Positions 1 to 8,886 are shown, counted from the stretch's first letter. The stretch is 34,134 bases of DNA from Mitsuokella sp. oral taxon 131 str. W9106 (GCF_000469545.1 NZ_KI273069.1:1-34134); one strand, 5' to 3'. A program made the numbers and translations. The notes: generated by a model not told the origin, from the sequence alone.

Positions 1-32
1 TATCCCCAGTTCGATTCTGGGTGTCGCCTCCA
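1..32 (+). tRNA. 3' end of a tRNA, probably tRNA-Cys (partial)
   Basis: The first 32 bases read as the T arm and acceptor 3' strand of a tRNA. There is a 5-bp T stem (CCCAG/CTGGG) around a TTCGATT loop, then the 7-nt acceptor strand TGTCGCC, discriminator T and an encoded CCA at 30-32. A U73 discriminator with a GGCGxCA-type acceptor stem is typical of bacterial tRNA-Cys. The anticodon lies outside the window, so the identity is inferred. Confidence 0.75.
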
Positions 33-43
33 GTCCGTCATAG

Positions 44-69
44 AAACCGAAGCAATTGCTTCGGTTTTT
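44..69 (+). terminator. Rho-independent terminator after the tRNA
   Basis: A perfect inverted repeat (AAACCGAAGCAA/TTGCTTCGGTTT) at 44-67 runs into a T tract, 11 bases after the tRNA CCA end. It fits the end of the tRNA transcript. Confidence 0.85.
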
Positions 70-146
70 ATATACTTTTAATTATTTTTCTTGTAACAGA
101 AATAAATTTTTTTTATACTCCCATATTCTTTTTAATAACGATATGA

Positions 147-152
147 TATAAT
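147..152 (+). promoter_or_regulatory. Candidate -10 box for the LysR gene
   Basis: A perfect TATAAT sits in a very AT-rich stretch 57 bases before the LysR start. The -35 region (124-129, TATTCT) is poor, so only the -10 is convincing. The promoter might be activator-dependent or autoregulated. Confidence 0.35.
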
Positions 153-208
153 AAAATAAATAAAAGCAATTTGGCAGAGTGAATTCGTATTAGAAAGAAG
201 TGGTCGCG

Positions 209-1111
209 ATGGAACTTAGACAGCTTGAATACTTTCAAATGGCAAGCCGTCTGCGCAACATCACGCGCGCGGCGGAGCGGCTGCGTGTATCGCAGCCGAA
301 TATCACGGTCGCGATTAAAAAGCTTGAGGCTGAACTCGGTATTCAGCTTTTTGACCGCAGCCAAAAGCAGCTTTCCTTGACGCCGGAAGGCGCGGTTTTT
401 TTGAATCGAATTGAACTGGCACTTCGCAATATTCAAGATGCCGTGCTCGAGGTAAACGACTACAAGCAGCTTCAGAAAGGCACGATTAAAATTGGCATTC
501 CGCCCATGATGGGAGCGTATCTTTTTCCAAAGATTTTTTCGAGTTTTCAGCATCGTTACTCGCATCTCGACATTTATTTGCATGAAGAGGGTTCGATGTC
601 CATTCGCGAACAAATTGAACGTGATGAGCTCGACTTTGGCATCATTATTCTCGCCGGTGCCTCGCAGAATCTTCAGATTCTATCGATGTCACGCAACCAG
701 ATTGTTTGCTGTGTGCCAAAGACAAGTCCTTTGGCGCAAAAGGATTCGGTTTCGTGGGATGACATCGCCGAAGCGAATATTGTTATGCTGAAGGAAGGCT
801 CTTTCCTCCGTCAGTTGGTTTTGCAAAGTATGAAGTCCGTCGGAATCGTTCCGAACATCGTTTTGGAGTCAAATCAGGTCATTACGCTCAAAGGCCTTAT
901 TGCAAATGGCGTCGGGATTGGCTTTTTGCTTGATATGGTTGTGGGTGAGACGCCGGGCGTGAAAGCTATTCCATTAGCGGAACCACGCTTTGTCGACGTA
1001 GGGCTGGCATGGAAAAAGGATCGATACATATCAAAGGCAGCACAGTCGTTTATTGATTTCTGTGAAGACTTATTAAAGGAACGAATGAAGCAAGAACATC
1101 ATACGGATTGA
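209..1111 (+). CDS. LysR-family transcriptional regulator
   Basis: A 300-residue protein with the standard LysR layout. The N-terminal winged helix-turn-helix (about residues 1-60) opens with MELRQLEYF and carries the conserved AAERLRVSQPNIT...LEAELGIQLFDR pattern. A periplasmic-binding-protein-like effector domain fills about residues 88-295. I chose ATG 209 over the in-frame GTG 200 because MELRQLEYF is the family's usual start and an A/G-rich site (192-200) lies about 8 bases upstream. LysR proteins usually control a divergent neighbour, but here the upstream neighbour is a tRNA and the downstream one is a pilus ATPase gene. The target and effector cannot be read from context. A weak terminator follows, so it is probably a single-gene unit. 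Confidence 0.93.
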   Translation: MELRQLEYFQMASRLRNITRAAERLRVSQPNITVAIKKLEAELGIQLFDRSQKQLSLTPEGAVFLNRIELALRNIQDAVLEVNDYKQLQKGTIKIGIPPMMGAYLFPKIFSSFQHRYSHLDIYLHEEGSMSIREQIERDELDFGIIILAGASQNLQILSMSRNQIVCCVPKTSPLAQKDSVSWDDIAEANIVMLKEGSFLRQLVLQSMKSVGIVPNIVLESNQVITLKGLIANGVGIGFLLDMVVGETPGVKAIPLAEPRFVDVGLAWKKDRYISKAAQSFIDFCEDLLKERMKQEHHTD

Positions 1112-1135
1112 ATCGCATGATGAGATATGAATCAC

Positions 1136-1163
1136 ATGGGCGCGGAAGGTGCCCATTCTTTCT
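1136..1163 (+). terminator. Weak terminator between the LysR gene and pilB
   Basis: An 8-bp stem with one G-U pair (ATGGGCGC at 1136-1143, GTGCCCAT at 1149-1156) and a 5-nt loop is followed by the T-rich TCTTTCT. It lies 25 bases after the LysR stop. Confidence 0.5.
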
Positions 1164-1199
1164 ATTAAAGGTCAAGTGGCAAAAGGAGTGCGTGATATT

Positions 1200-2387
1200 A
1201 TGGAAAATTCACGCGATACGACGCTTCGGATTTTGGCACAACGAGCTGTACGTGAGCTTCGTGAACAGAAAGAACGTATTGGGGATAGAGGAAGCGGAGG
1301 CTCTTCCGTCATCCGGCTTGTCAATTGCCTCATCGCATTTGGGATTGAGCGTTCGGCAAGCGATATTCATATTGAACCGCAGGAAGATGGCATCCGTCTT
1401 CGCTATCGTTCGGACGGATTGCTTTGCGAATATGATGAGACACTCCCATCAGACGTCATATCTGCGCTTGTATCACGCATAAAAGTCATGGCAGGAATGG
1501 ATATTGCCCAGCATCAAAAACCACAGGACGGACATATTCGCTATTCTGTCAATGCAAAAGAGTTGGATATACGGGTTTCGATCCTCCCTGCACTTTATGG
1601 TGAGACGGTCGTAATGCGCCTTATGAATATGGAGGATCGACTGCTTCAACTTCACGAACTCGGTTTTTCTGCAGGGAATGAGGCGGCTGTCCGTACGCTC
1701 ATACATAAACCGGCGGGGCTATTGCTTCTCTGTGGGCCGATGAATTCGGGCAAGACAACGACACTTTACGCAGCGATGTCAGAACTCAATGAAACGGCGC
1801 ACAATCTCGTGACACTTGAGGATCCGATTGAGCGCGTTCTTCCCGGTATCAATCAAGTACAGCTAAATCCGAAGGCAGGACTTACGTACCCGGTTGGCCT
1901 GCGAACGATCCTGCGTCAGGATGCGGAAACGATTTTGCTCGGAGAGATTCGAGATGAAGAAACAGCAGAAATGGCGGTTCGCATCGCACTGACGGGGCAT
2001 TTGATCATGACGACGCTCCATACGGAAAACGCGGTGTCAGCAATCTATCGTTTGCTTGAGATGGGAGTGGCACCGTATCTTTTGGCGGCAACGCTTAGTG
2101 GAATTGTTGCACAACGACTCGTTCGTCGGATCTGTCCGAAATGCAAGGGGATCGGCTGCCCAACTTGCCATGAGAGCGGATATTATGGACGGGTTGCACT
2201 GCAGGAAGTGCTTTCCATGGATGACACTTTGCGCGATGCCATTTTGAAAAGGGATGCACGGCAGACTATGGAAGGTCTTGCACGCAGGAACGGCATGAAA
2301 ACGTTATGGGAAGATGGAAAAGAAAAAATTTCCATTGGTGCCACGACACAAGAAGAAGTCAGGAGGGTTCTCTATGGTGTCGTTTGA
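1200..2387 (+). CDS. pilB: Type IV pilus assembly ATPase PilB/GspE (short form)
   Basis: Hexameric secretion ATPase of the GspE/PilB family, which powers pilin polymerisation at the cytoplasmic face of the inner membrane. Visible motifs in the 395-residue product are the N2-type SDIHIEP segment (54-60), Walker A GPMNSGKTTT (179-188), Asp box LEDPIE (206-211), Walker B LLGEIRD (246-252), His box TTLHT (271-275) and the zinc-binding CPKC...CPTC (312-323). Most PilB/GspE proteins exceed 500 residues. This one begins almost directly at the N2 region and lacks the usual N-terminal MshEN/T2SSE-N domain. ATG 1200 is preceded by AGGAG at 1184-1188, whereas GTG 1149 lies inside the upstream hairpin and has no ribosome site. 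It overlaps pilT by 14 bases. Confidence 0.93.
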   Translation: MENSRDTTLRILAQRAVRELREQKERIGDRGSGGSSVIRLVNCLIAFGIERSASDIHIEPQEDGIRLRYRSDGLLCEYDETLPSDVISALVSRIKVMAGMDIAQHQKPQDGHIRYSVNAKELDIRVSILPALYGETVVMRLMNMEDRLLQLHELGFSAGNEAAVRTLIHKPAGLLLLCGPMNSGKTTTLYAAMSELNETAHNLVTLEDPIERVLPGINQVQLNPKAGLTYPVGLRTILRQDAETILLGEIRDEETAEMAVRIALTGHLIMTTLHTENAVSAIYRLLEMGVAPYLLAATLSGIVAQRLVRRICPKCKGIGCPTCHESGYYGRVALQEVLSMDDTLRDAILKRDARQTMEGLARRNGMKTLWEDGKEKISIGATTQEEVRRVLYGVV

Positions 2388-3408
2388 ACGGAGTGTCCTT
2401 CGACATGCGATTGAAACGCAAGTTTCGGATATTTATTTGACCGAGGGGCAGAATATCCAAATGCGTAAAGATGGTGTGCTTATTCCATGCCTGGATGATA
2501 TTCCAACACGCGAGTTCATGCAAATGGTCCTAAAAAGAATGCTTTCTGAAGAAAGGCGGCAGTCTTTTGCAAAAAAGCTAGATATTGATTTCTCATGGAC
2601 ATTTGAGGGACGACGCTTTCGTGTGAATGCCTATTTCCAGAGGGGATGTCCTGCCATTGCAATGCGCCTGCTTCCGGATCGGATCCCCTTGTTGGAAGAA
2701 ATTCAACACAATAGAGCGATATTTGATTTGCTGCAATGTGAACATGGATTGATCCTTGTTTGCGGCAAGGTCGGATCGGGTAAGACAACGACGGTCGCAT
2801 CATTTCTTAATGCACTGAATCATCAGCGTCCTGTGCACATTCTAACCTTGGAAGATCCTGTGGAATACGTGTTTCAGCCGGATAAGGCTTTTATCAGCCA
2901 ACGGGAACTTGGCCGCGATGTTCTTTCCTTTGCATCGGGGCTTCGGAGTGCGCTTCGCGAAATGCCGGATGTTCTTTTGCTTGGCGAGATACGTGATGCG
3001 GACTCTATGCGTACTGCGCTCATGGCGGCAGAGTCCGGCATGCTCGTGATCGGAACGCTTCATACGCTGCGGGCAGCAGAGGCAGTCATGAGGATGGAAG
3101 GGTTTTTCCCAGTAAACGAACGGGATGCCATTCGCACACAAATTGCATCCGTCTTGCAGGCTGTTTTTTCTCAGCAACTCATTCCTGGAAAGACAGGCGG
3201 ACGCGTTTGCCTGTCGGAAGTGCTGCTTGGAAATGACACTGCAGCGAGCCTCATACGCCAAGGCAAATATGGGCAGATCTCTACCCTCATGATAACGCAT
3301 CGACGTTCGGGAATGATGACGAAAAATGCGGCGCTCGATGAACTCTTTCGAAAAAGGCTTATCACAAGCGAGGTACGCATGCGATTTTATGAGGAGGAAC
3401 AAATGTGA
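2374..3408 (+). CDS. pilT: Type IV pilus retraction ATPase PilT
   Basis: A 344-residue secretion ATPase of PilT length. In this family the hexamer depolymerises the pilus and causes retraction and twitching. It shows the N-terminal SDIYLTEG segment (19-25), Walker A GKVGSGKTTT (131-140), Asp box LEDPVE (159-164), Walker B LLLGEIRD (201-208) and His box GTLHT (227-231). It lacks the Cys4 zinc element of PilB, as PilT proteins do, which supports the assignment. ATG 2374 was chosen because AGGAGGG (2361-2367) lies six bases upstream. The earlier in-frame start at 2314 is deep inside pilB. Its stop overlaps the pilC start (TGATG), suggesting translational coupling in a pilB-pilT-pilC unit. Confidence 0.92.
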   Translation: MVSFERSVLRHAIETQVSDIYLTEGQNIQMRKDGVLIPCLDDIPTREFMQMVLKRMLSEERRQSFAKKLDIDFSWTFEGRRFRVNAYFQRGCPAIAMRLLPDRIPLLEEIQHNRAIFDLLQCEHGLILVCGKVGSGKTTTVASFLNALNHQRPVHILTLEDPVEYVFQPDKAFISQRELGRDVLSFASGLRSALREMPDVLLLGEIRDADSMRTALMAAESGMLVIGTLHTLRAAEAVMRMEGFFPVNERDAIRTQIASVLQAVFSQQLIPGKTGGRVCLSEVLLGNDTAASLIRQGKYGQISTLMITHRRSGMMTKNAALDELFRKRLITSEVRMRFYEEEQM

Positions 3409-4649
3409 TGGAAGCCTTTTCCTATGAAGCGTGCAACAAGCACGGGGAACGTTTTGCGGGAGAACTTGAGGCAGAGACGATTCACGAAGCAGCGCAAATG
3501 ATTCGCAGAAAAGGGTTATGGGTCGTTTCGCTTCATCCAAATGAAATGTTTTCCACATCCTGTATTCCGTCAGTTTTCACTATTTTAGAACGCACGCGTT
3601 TTTCATCACGGAATGGAATCGGCCGTGAGGCGACGATTCTATTTTTGCGTCAAATGAGCGTGCTTCTACAGACAGGCATGCCGATTCATCAAGCATTGCA
3701 GGCGCTCGTTGAGGCAAGAGGGACACAACGATACACACAGCTCATTCAAGAAATGCTTTCGGATCTGATGAACGGGAGTTCGCTATCCGATGCGATGGAA
3801 AAGCATCCGGGGGTCTTTTCGACTACCGTTTCCAGTTTGACGCGTGCAGGCGAGATGAGTGGTACGCTAGAGCAGATTTTTGCTAGCATGGCGGATTTCT
3901 TGGAGCGCGACTATCGGGCACGAGAAAAATTAAAGACGGTCATGATGTACCCGCTCGCGCTTCTTGCGGTATCCCTGTTTTCGATGGGGTTCATGACCGT
4001 CTTCGTGATGCCGACGCTCGCACTCTTGCTGCAGAATCTTCATGCGGCACTGCCGCTTCCGACACGTATCTTGTTGTTTCTTTCAAATGCGATGCAGCAG
4101 CATTTTTTATGGCTGCTTCTTTTCCTGTTCTTGCATCTGATGGGCGCTGTGTATTTGTATCGTCAGTTGTCATGGCGCAGACGCATAGACCGATGTCTCC
4201 TGTTTCTTCCTGTATTTGGCTCGTTAAAGCTCTACAGCGTGTGGAGGGGCGTACTCGAAACGCTTGCCGTGCTCCTGCATAATGGAATTGCGCTTCCACA
4301 TGCACTGGATCTCGTGGCGCCTTCCGTGGGAAATCGCTGGATCCGCCATCTCGTAGAAACAGCGCGCAGACGCGTTCTGAGCGGGCACGCATTTTGCACC
4401 GCATGGCAGGACGAGAAAACATTTCCTCGAATGCTTGCTTCCTTGATTGCAGCGGGGGAACGTAGCGGCGAGCTCGAACGAATGCTTGAAAAGGCAGCGG
4501 AATTTGCTGCTGTTACGGCAGAGAATCGGTCGGCAAGGATTCAGGCAATGGCAGAACCCGTCTTAATCCTTATCGTGGGAGGCATCGTCTTTCTTTTTGT
4601 CCTTTCGATCATTTTGCCGCTTATCGAGACGATGGATGTACTGACGTAG
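3408..4649 (+). CDS. pilC: Type IV pilus inner-membrane platform protein PilC/GspF
   Basis: Polytopic platform protein that couples the PilB and PilT motors to pilin insertion. The 413-residue product has two T2SSF repeats (about 75-198 and 278-400), with the paired motif TRAGEMSGTLEQ (145-156) repeated as AAGERSGELER (348-358). Membrane segments are at about 182-204, 234-252 and 384-405. ATG 3408 overlaps the pilT TGA, and GAGGAGGA (3391-3398) serves it. GTG 3405 is an equally possible start, one codon longer. No pilin, PilD, PilMNOPQ or minor pilin gene follows. The next gene, nadE, converges after only 5 bases, so the rest of the system must lie elsewhere. Confidence 0.92.
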   Translation: MEAFSYEACNKHGERFAGELEAETIHEAAQMIRRKGLWVVSLHPNEMFSTSCIPSVFTILERTRFSSRNGIGREATILFLRQMSVLLQTGMPIHQALQALVEARGTQRYTQLIQEMLSDLMNGSSLSDAMEKHPGVFSTTVSSLTRAGEMSGTLEQIFASMADFLERDYRAREKLKTVMMYPLALLAVSLFSMGFMTVFVMPTLALLLQNLHAALPLPTRILLFLSNAMQQHFLWLLLFLFLHLMGAVYLYRQLSWRRRIDRCLLFLPVFGSLKLYSVWRGVLETLAVLLHNGIALPHALDLVAPSVGNRWIRHLVETARRRVLSGHAFCTAWQDEKTFPRMLASLIAAGERSGELERMLEKAAEFAAVTAENRSARIQAMAEPVLILIVGGIVFLFVLSIILPLIETMDVLT

Positions 4650-4654
4650 GCAGC

Positions 4655-6544
4655 TTATTTCCTAAGCATCTTTTCTTTGAGTTCACGATAGCGCCGCGTG
4701 TAGTACGCACCGTTTTGTGCTTCGCGATGATCGAATCCATAAGCCCGACGGCTTATGGCGAGAATCGGCGGAGCCTGGATGCGCTTGGCGACGGCCATGC
4801 CGCAGAAGAGATTCCACCATCGCTCCAAATCGGCAATGAAGTCGGACGCATTTGTAAAATAATGCGCGACAAGCCCTTCTTCACAACCGATATTTTTCTC
4901 CACGGTACCTTCTGCATACCATGTCAGCAAATCTTCCGGTGTTGCTTTTTGCCACCGTTCAACGAAAGAGCGGAAGAGGTAGTCATGATAGGGGTACTGG
5001 ATCGGGTCGCCCTTCCCTTCTTCCACATTTTGTGCGTTGGAGAGCTCGGCGCTTGGAATAATATCGATGATGCCCTGTGGAATTGCTTCCCGACCATATA
5101 CGATATCGTTGAGATAGTGCGCGAGTGCGTAGACTTGGTATTTCCAAAGATCTGCGAGTGCTGCTAGAAAACCAGACTGGTCGCCGTAGAGCGTTGCGTA
5201 TCCGACCGTTGTTTCAGCCTTGTTCGCATTGCAGGTGAATCCGCCTCCAAAAGCAGCGGAAACGCCTGCCAACACACGGGCGCTTCGGTCGCGTGCTTGG
5301 ATGTTTTCGGCAACGAAGGAGGAGACGGAAAGGTGTGATTTTGTACTTTGTGCGAGAAAATCAATGGGAATGGTTTCGATCTGTTGGATTGTATGGTTGA
5401 CGGATTCCTGAATTGGCATGATCATGTAAGGGCAGCCCAAATTTTTTGCGAGTTTATGCGAGAGGCTTTTTGTCGTCTTCGAATTATAGACGCTCGGCAT
5501 ATTGACGAGCAGAAGGTTTTGCGGCTCGACGATCTTTGCGTAAAGTGCGGCGGCAACGGCAGAATCAATGCCGCCAGACACACCGACAACGACCTTCTTC
5601 ATGTGAATGTTGGCTAGGAAATGACGCACTCCATAGGAAAGGGAACGGTAGATGTGGGCGATCTCAGGCTCGTCCTTTTCGTGCAGCTCTCGCATGGAAG
5701 ACATGGAAGAGAGTTCTATTGATTGCAGTGATTCTTCATAAGATGGTGCCACAGCCACGGCATGCCCTGCAGCATTGTAGGCTGTGCTTGTTCCATCGAA
5801 TGTGTAGACGGTCTTTCCGTTGTTCTGTAATCCGATGCAGTTGACGTAGAAAAGCGGGGCACTCGCGTCCATAGCATGACGCGAAAAAACACGGTTTCTT
5901 TTCTCGGTCTTTCCGAGTGTATAGGGTGAAGCGGAAATGTTGACGTAGAAATCAATCGATCCGTCTTGCTTTAGGAGATTGAGCGGAGCAAGCTCATAGT
6001 CGTCGCTCCAGGCGTCTTCACAGAGCAGGCAGCCGATGCGGTATGTATGTCCCGTGCGTTTTAGCACAATGGGAGAAAGCAACCTTTTTGGGGTCGTGCC
6101 AATTTCCCGTGCAAGTTTTTGCAGGCTGAAAAAATGACGTGTATCATCGAACTCGCGGTAGTTTGGCATGAGCGTTTTGATGCTGTAGGGGTAGGGCATG
6201 TTTTCAGGATGGACGAGATGCCCGTCTTGTGCTGTGAAAAAGGCATTGTACTTGCGAACGCGACCATCGTTGTTCTTTTTATCCCAATCCATAGCGACAT
6301 TGCCAAACATAACGATGATATCTTTTGAGGCAGCGATGATATCGCGTCCGTAACTTTCGCAATCGCGCAGGAAAGAAGGCTGTTCCCATGCATCACCGAG
6401 CAGATAACCAGGAACGGACATTTCGGGGAAGATGACAAGGTCGGATCCTGCATCGCGTGCCTTTTTGATCACACCAAGGATGGTTTCTGTGTTTTTGTCA
6501 GGATGACCGGGCATGACTTCTATTTGGGCCATTGTGATTTTCAA
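4655..6544 (-). CDS. nadE: Glutamine-dependent NAD(+) synthetase
   Basis: Catalyses ATP-dependent amidation of nicotinic acid adenine dinucleotide to NAD+, using ammonia from glutamine. The 629-residue product has two domains. The N-terminal nitrilase-type glutaminase (about 1-270) has an apparent Glu41-Lys123-Cys175 triad (FPEMS, IKTLMP, LCEDAW). The C-terminal PP-loop synthetase carries SGGIDS at 323-328. This is the long, glutamine-using form of NadE. The start is TTG at 6544, with GGAAG about nine bases upstream. The next ATG (residue 5) would be badly spaced. It is the only - strand gene in the first 18 kb, convergent with pilC and divergent from the ybaK-like gene, so it is probably transcribed alone. 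Confidence 0.96.
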   Translation of the reverse strand: MKITMAQIEVMPGHPDKNTETILGVIKKARDAGSDLVIFPEMSVPGYLLGDAWEQPSFLRDCESYGRDIIAASKDIIVMFGNVAMDWDKKNNDGRVRKYNAFFTAQDGHLVHPENMPYPYSIKTLMPNYREFDDTRHFFSLQKLAREIGTTPKRLLSPIVLKRTGHTYRIGCLLCEDAWSDDYELAPLNLLKQDGSIDFYVNISASPYTLGKTEKRNRVFSRHAMDASAPLFYVNCIGLQNNGKTVYTFDGTSTAYNAAGHAVAVAPSYEESLQSIELSSMSSMRELHEKDEPEIAHIYRSLSYGVRHFLANIHMKKVVVGVSGGIDSAVAAALYAKIVEPQNLLLVNMPSVYNSKTTKSLSHKLAKNLGCPYMIMPIQESVNHTIQQIETIPIDFLAQSTKSHLSVSSFVAENIQARDRSARVLAGVSAAFGGGFTCNANKAETTVGYATLYGDQSGFLAALADLWKYQVYALAHYLNDIVYGREAIPQGIIDIIPSAELSNAQNVEEGKGDPIQYPYHDYLFRSFVERWQKATPEDLLTWYAEGTVEKNIGCEEGLVAHYFTNASDFIADLERWWNLFCGMAVAKRIQAPPILAISRRAYGFDHREAQNGAYYTRRYRELKEKMLRK

Positions 6545-6618
6545 CTGGATCGACTTCCTTTCGTGATATGCAGTAAATCCATGGTTCCCTAGGTATAGGA
6601 TTCAATTTCGTTCTATGC

Positions 6619-6624
6619 TATAAT
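6619..6624 (+). promoter_or_regulatory. Candidate -10 box for the ybaK-like gene
   Basis: A perfect TATAAT lies in the 116-base divergent gap between nadE and the ybaK-like gene, 37 bases before the chosen start. No good -35 is seen 17 bases upstream (TAGGAT at 6596-6601 is the best). Confidence 0.4.
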
Positions 6625-6660
6625 AGCTCTAGGATTTGATGACAGAATGGAGTGGAAGAT

Positions 6661-7149
6661 TTGAGCAAGAAAAAGCGGGTCAAGACGAATGCGGCACGTA
6701 TTTTGGATACGCTTGGCATATCGTATGAGCTGAAGGAATATCCCGTTGATGAGTCAGATCTTTCGGCGGTACACGTTGCCGCATCAATCGGCATGTCCAT
6801 CAAAATGGTTTATAAGACACTCGTTGCACGTGGTGACAAGACGGGTATCTTAATGGCTGTTATCCCAGGAGGCGGCGAGCTTGACCTGAAAGCGCTCGCG
6901 GCTGCGTCTGGGAACAAGAGGGTTGAGATGGTGCATCTGAAAGAAGTGTTTGCCTTGACGGGCTACATTCGCGGCGGTTGTTCCCCGCTCGGTGCAAAGA
7001 AGGAGTATCCCGTCTATCTTGATGCGAGCGCTGAAACACAAGGCACAATTGCGGTCAGTGCAGGAAAGCGCGGTGAACAGATTCTGCTCGCACCGAAAGA
7101 TCTTGTTCGCGCAGCGAAAGCGACTGTTGCGGCACTAGTGCGTGCGTAA
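6661..7149 (+). CDS. ybaK: YbaK/EbsC-family aminoacyl-tRNA deacylase (Cys-tRNA(Pro) deacylase)
   Basis: A 162-residue single-domain protein of the YbaK/ProX editing family. Members hydrolyse mischarged Cys-tRNA(Pro) and related species in trans to prolyl-tRNA synthetase. Recognisable blocks are VYKTLVARGD, a GGGELDLKALA stretch and the family's GYIRGGCSPLGAKK loop. I chose TTG 6661 because GGAG (6649-6652) is eight bases upstream. The longer GTG 6652 start overlaps that site. Family membership is clear; the exact substrate is inferred from the Cys-tRNA(Pro)-type subgroup. thrC follows after 66 bases with no obvious terminator. Confidence 0.88.
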   Translation: MSKKKRVKTNAARILDTLGISYELKEYPVDESDLSAVHVAASIGMSIKMVYKTLVARGDKTGILMAVIPGGGELDLKALAAASGNKRVEMVHLKEVFALTGYIRGGCSPLGAKKEYPVYLDASAETQGTIAVSAGKRGEQILLAPKDLVRAAKATVAALVRA

Positions 7150-7215
7150 CGTGTAAAAGGTTCAATCGTATTTTAACATAGATTTTCCGGCATAGTAAAG
7201 AAAGAGGCGAGTTAT

Positions 7216-8712
7216 TTGCAGTATAAGAGTACGCGCGGCGATGTTTTGCTGATGAATTCGGCGGAAGCTATAGTAAAAGGGCTAGCGTCCGATGGTGGCC
7301 TTTTTGTTCCAGCGACCATGCCACACGTGACGATGGACTTCATTGAATCGTTCATTCCGCTTTGCTACGAGGAACGCGCTTGCAAAGTGCTGGAGCTTTT
7401 CTTGACGGACTATACGGCAGCTGAGCTAAGCGATTGCGTGAGCAGGGCGTATGGCAGGGAAAACTTTGATGCAGCAAAGCGTGCGCCGCTTGCACGATTT
7501 GGCGATATGAGCGTGCTCGAACTTTGGCACGGACCAACGAGTGCGTTTAAGGATATGGCACTGCAGCTTCTTCCACAGCTCATGGTCACAGCATTGAAGA
7601 AACTTGGCGAAAAGGCTACGATTCTCATCCTTGTTGCGACATCCGGTGATACGGGAAAAGCCGCACTGGAAGGGTTCTGTGATGTTGAGCAAACGAAAAT
7701 CATGGTCTTTTATCCCGAAAATGGCGTCAGCAAAATTCAGCAAGCACAGATGCGCACGCAAGAAGGAAAAAATGTTGATGTGACGGCAATTCGCGGGAAC
7801 TTTGATGATGCACAGCGCGGCGTAAAGGCGATTTTTTCCGATACGGCACTCGGTGCGGAGCTTGCCCAAAGAGATGTCAAGCTCTCTTCTGCAAATTCGA
7901 TCAACTGGGGACGGCTCGTCCCGCAGATTGTCTATTACTTCAGCGCGTATGCAGATCTGCTTGATGAAGGATGCATTACACATGGTGAGATCATTGATTT
8001 TACTGTTCCGACAGGTAATTTTGGGGATATTTTGGCCGGCTATTATGCGAAGGAAATGGGACTTCCCATTCATAAGCTAATCTGTGCGTCGAATTCGAAT
8101 AATGTTCTGACGGACTTCTTGCGCACGGGAGTTTACGATTGCAAGCGTGATTTCGTCAAGACGATATCGCCGTCTATGGATATTCTCATTTCAAGCAATT
8201 TGGAACGCTTGCTCTATCATGTGACAAATGATGCTGAGAAGGTAGCATCATGGATGGAAAAACTACAAAAAGCAGGACGATACGATATCGGTGCGACGCT
8301 GCTTAAAACGATACAGGAAACATTTTGGGCGGATTGGGCAAACGATATAGAAACAGAAAAGATGATCGAAAAGGCGTATGAGGAACAACACTACGTCCCC
8401 GATACGCATACAGCGGTTGCATGGAAGGTAGCGAATGCATATCGCGCAGCAACAGGGGATACGCATCACATGGTCATTGTTTCGACGGCAAGCCCGTACA
8501 AGTTCAGCAAGAGTGTACTCGACGCGCTGCATGTTGATGTGAGTGGGCTCGATGCATTTGCGATGCTTGAGAAACTCGAACAAATCAATCCTGTGGCCAC
8601 ACCGAAAGGGCTTGCAAGTCTTCAATCGAAGCCCGTCCTTCATCATGCCGCTTGCGATTACGAGCGGATGGGGGATTGCGTTCTTTCGTTTGCAAGCGGG
8701 AAGGATTCGTGA
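7216..8712 (+). CDS. thrC: Threonine synthase
   Basis: PLP-dependent enzyme converting O-phospho-L-homoserine to threonine, the last step of the pathway. The 498-residue length matches the long class found in E. coli and many clostridia. Evidence includes the N-terminal TRGDVLLMNSAEAIVKGLASDGGLFVP block in outline, the lysine loop LWHGPTSAFKD with the likely Schiff-base Lys112, the phosphate-binding ATSGDTGKAA and the PTGNFGDILAGYYA segment. The start is TTG 7216, with AAGAGG (7202-7207) eight bases before it. hom and thrB are not in the window. A strong hairpin follows at 8735-8777. Confidence 0.96.
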   Translation: MQYKSTRGDVLLMNSAEAIVKGLASDGGLFVPATMPHVTMDFIESFIPLCYEERACKVLELFLTDYTAAELSDCVSRAYGRENFDAAKRAPLARFGDMSVLELWHGPTSAFKDMALQLLPQLMVTALKKLGEKATILILVATSGDTGKAALEGFCDVEQTKIMVFYPENGVSKIQQAQMRTQEGKNVDVTAIRGNFDDAQRGVKAIFSDTALGAELAQRDVKLSSANSINWGRLVPQIVYYFSAYADLLDEGCITHGEIIDFTVPTGNFGDILAGYYAKEMGLPIHKLICASNSNNVLTDFLRTGVYDCKRDFVKTISPSMDILISSNLERLLYHVTNDAEKVASWMEKLQKAGRYDIGATLLKTIQETFWADWANDIETEKMIEKAYEEQHYVPDTHTAVAWKVANAYRAATGDTHHMVIVSTASPYKFSKSVLDALHVDVSGLDAFAMLEKLEQINPVATPKGLASLQSKPVLHHAACDYERMGDCVLSFASGKDS

Positions 8713-8734
8713 TCAGACGGCCGTAGATGCTTTG

Positions 8735-8777
8735 AATCAAGAAGGAAATACAATATTGTGTTTCCTTCTTGATTTTG
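8735..8777 (+). terminator. Terminator after thrC
   Basis: A perfect 14-bp stem (AATCAAGAAGGAAA at 8735-8748, TTTCCTTCTTGATT at 8761-8774) has a 12-nt loop that itself contains the palindrome ACAATATTGT. The right arm runs into TTTTG. The right half overlaps a candidate promoter for fur. Confidence 0.75.
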
Positions 8778-8784
8778 ATATAAT
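8756..8784 (+). promoter_or_regulatory. Candidate fur promoter embedded in the thrC terminator
   Basis: TATAAT at 8779-8784 is 17 bases downstream of TTGTGT (8756-8761), which lies in the terminator loop. Transcription would start near 8791, giving a leader of about 95 bases. The -10 is perfect; the -35 matches only at TTG. Confidence 0.45.
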
Positions 8785-8886
8785 AGCGACATTTAGGAAA
8801 ACTTCATGATCAAGCTCAAAGTGCGGATTGTTGTATGCCGTACTCTATAGAACATATATTGATGTAAAGAAAAGAGGGATCGTAAC

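Noticed and set aside
2842-3558. 238-codon reverse-strand ORF across pilT and pilC
   Set aside because: It is antisense to two clear genes, with no ribosome site and a composition typical of a shadow frame.
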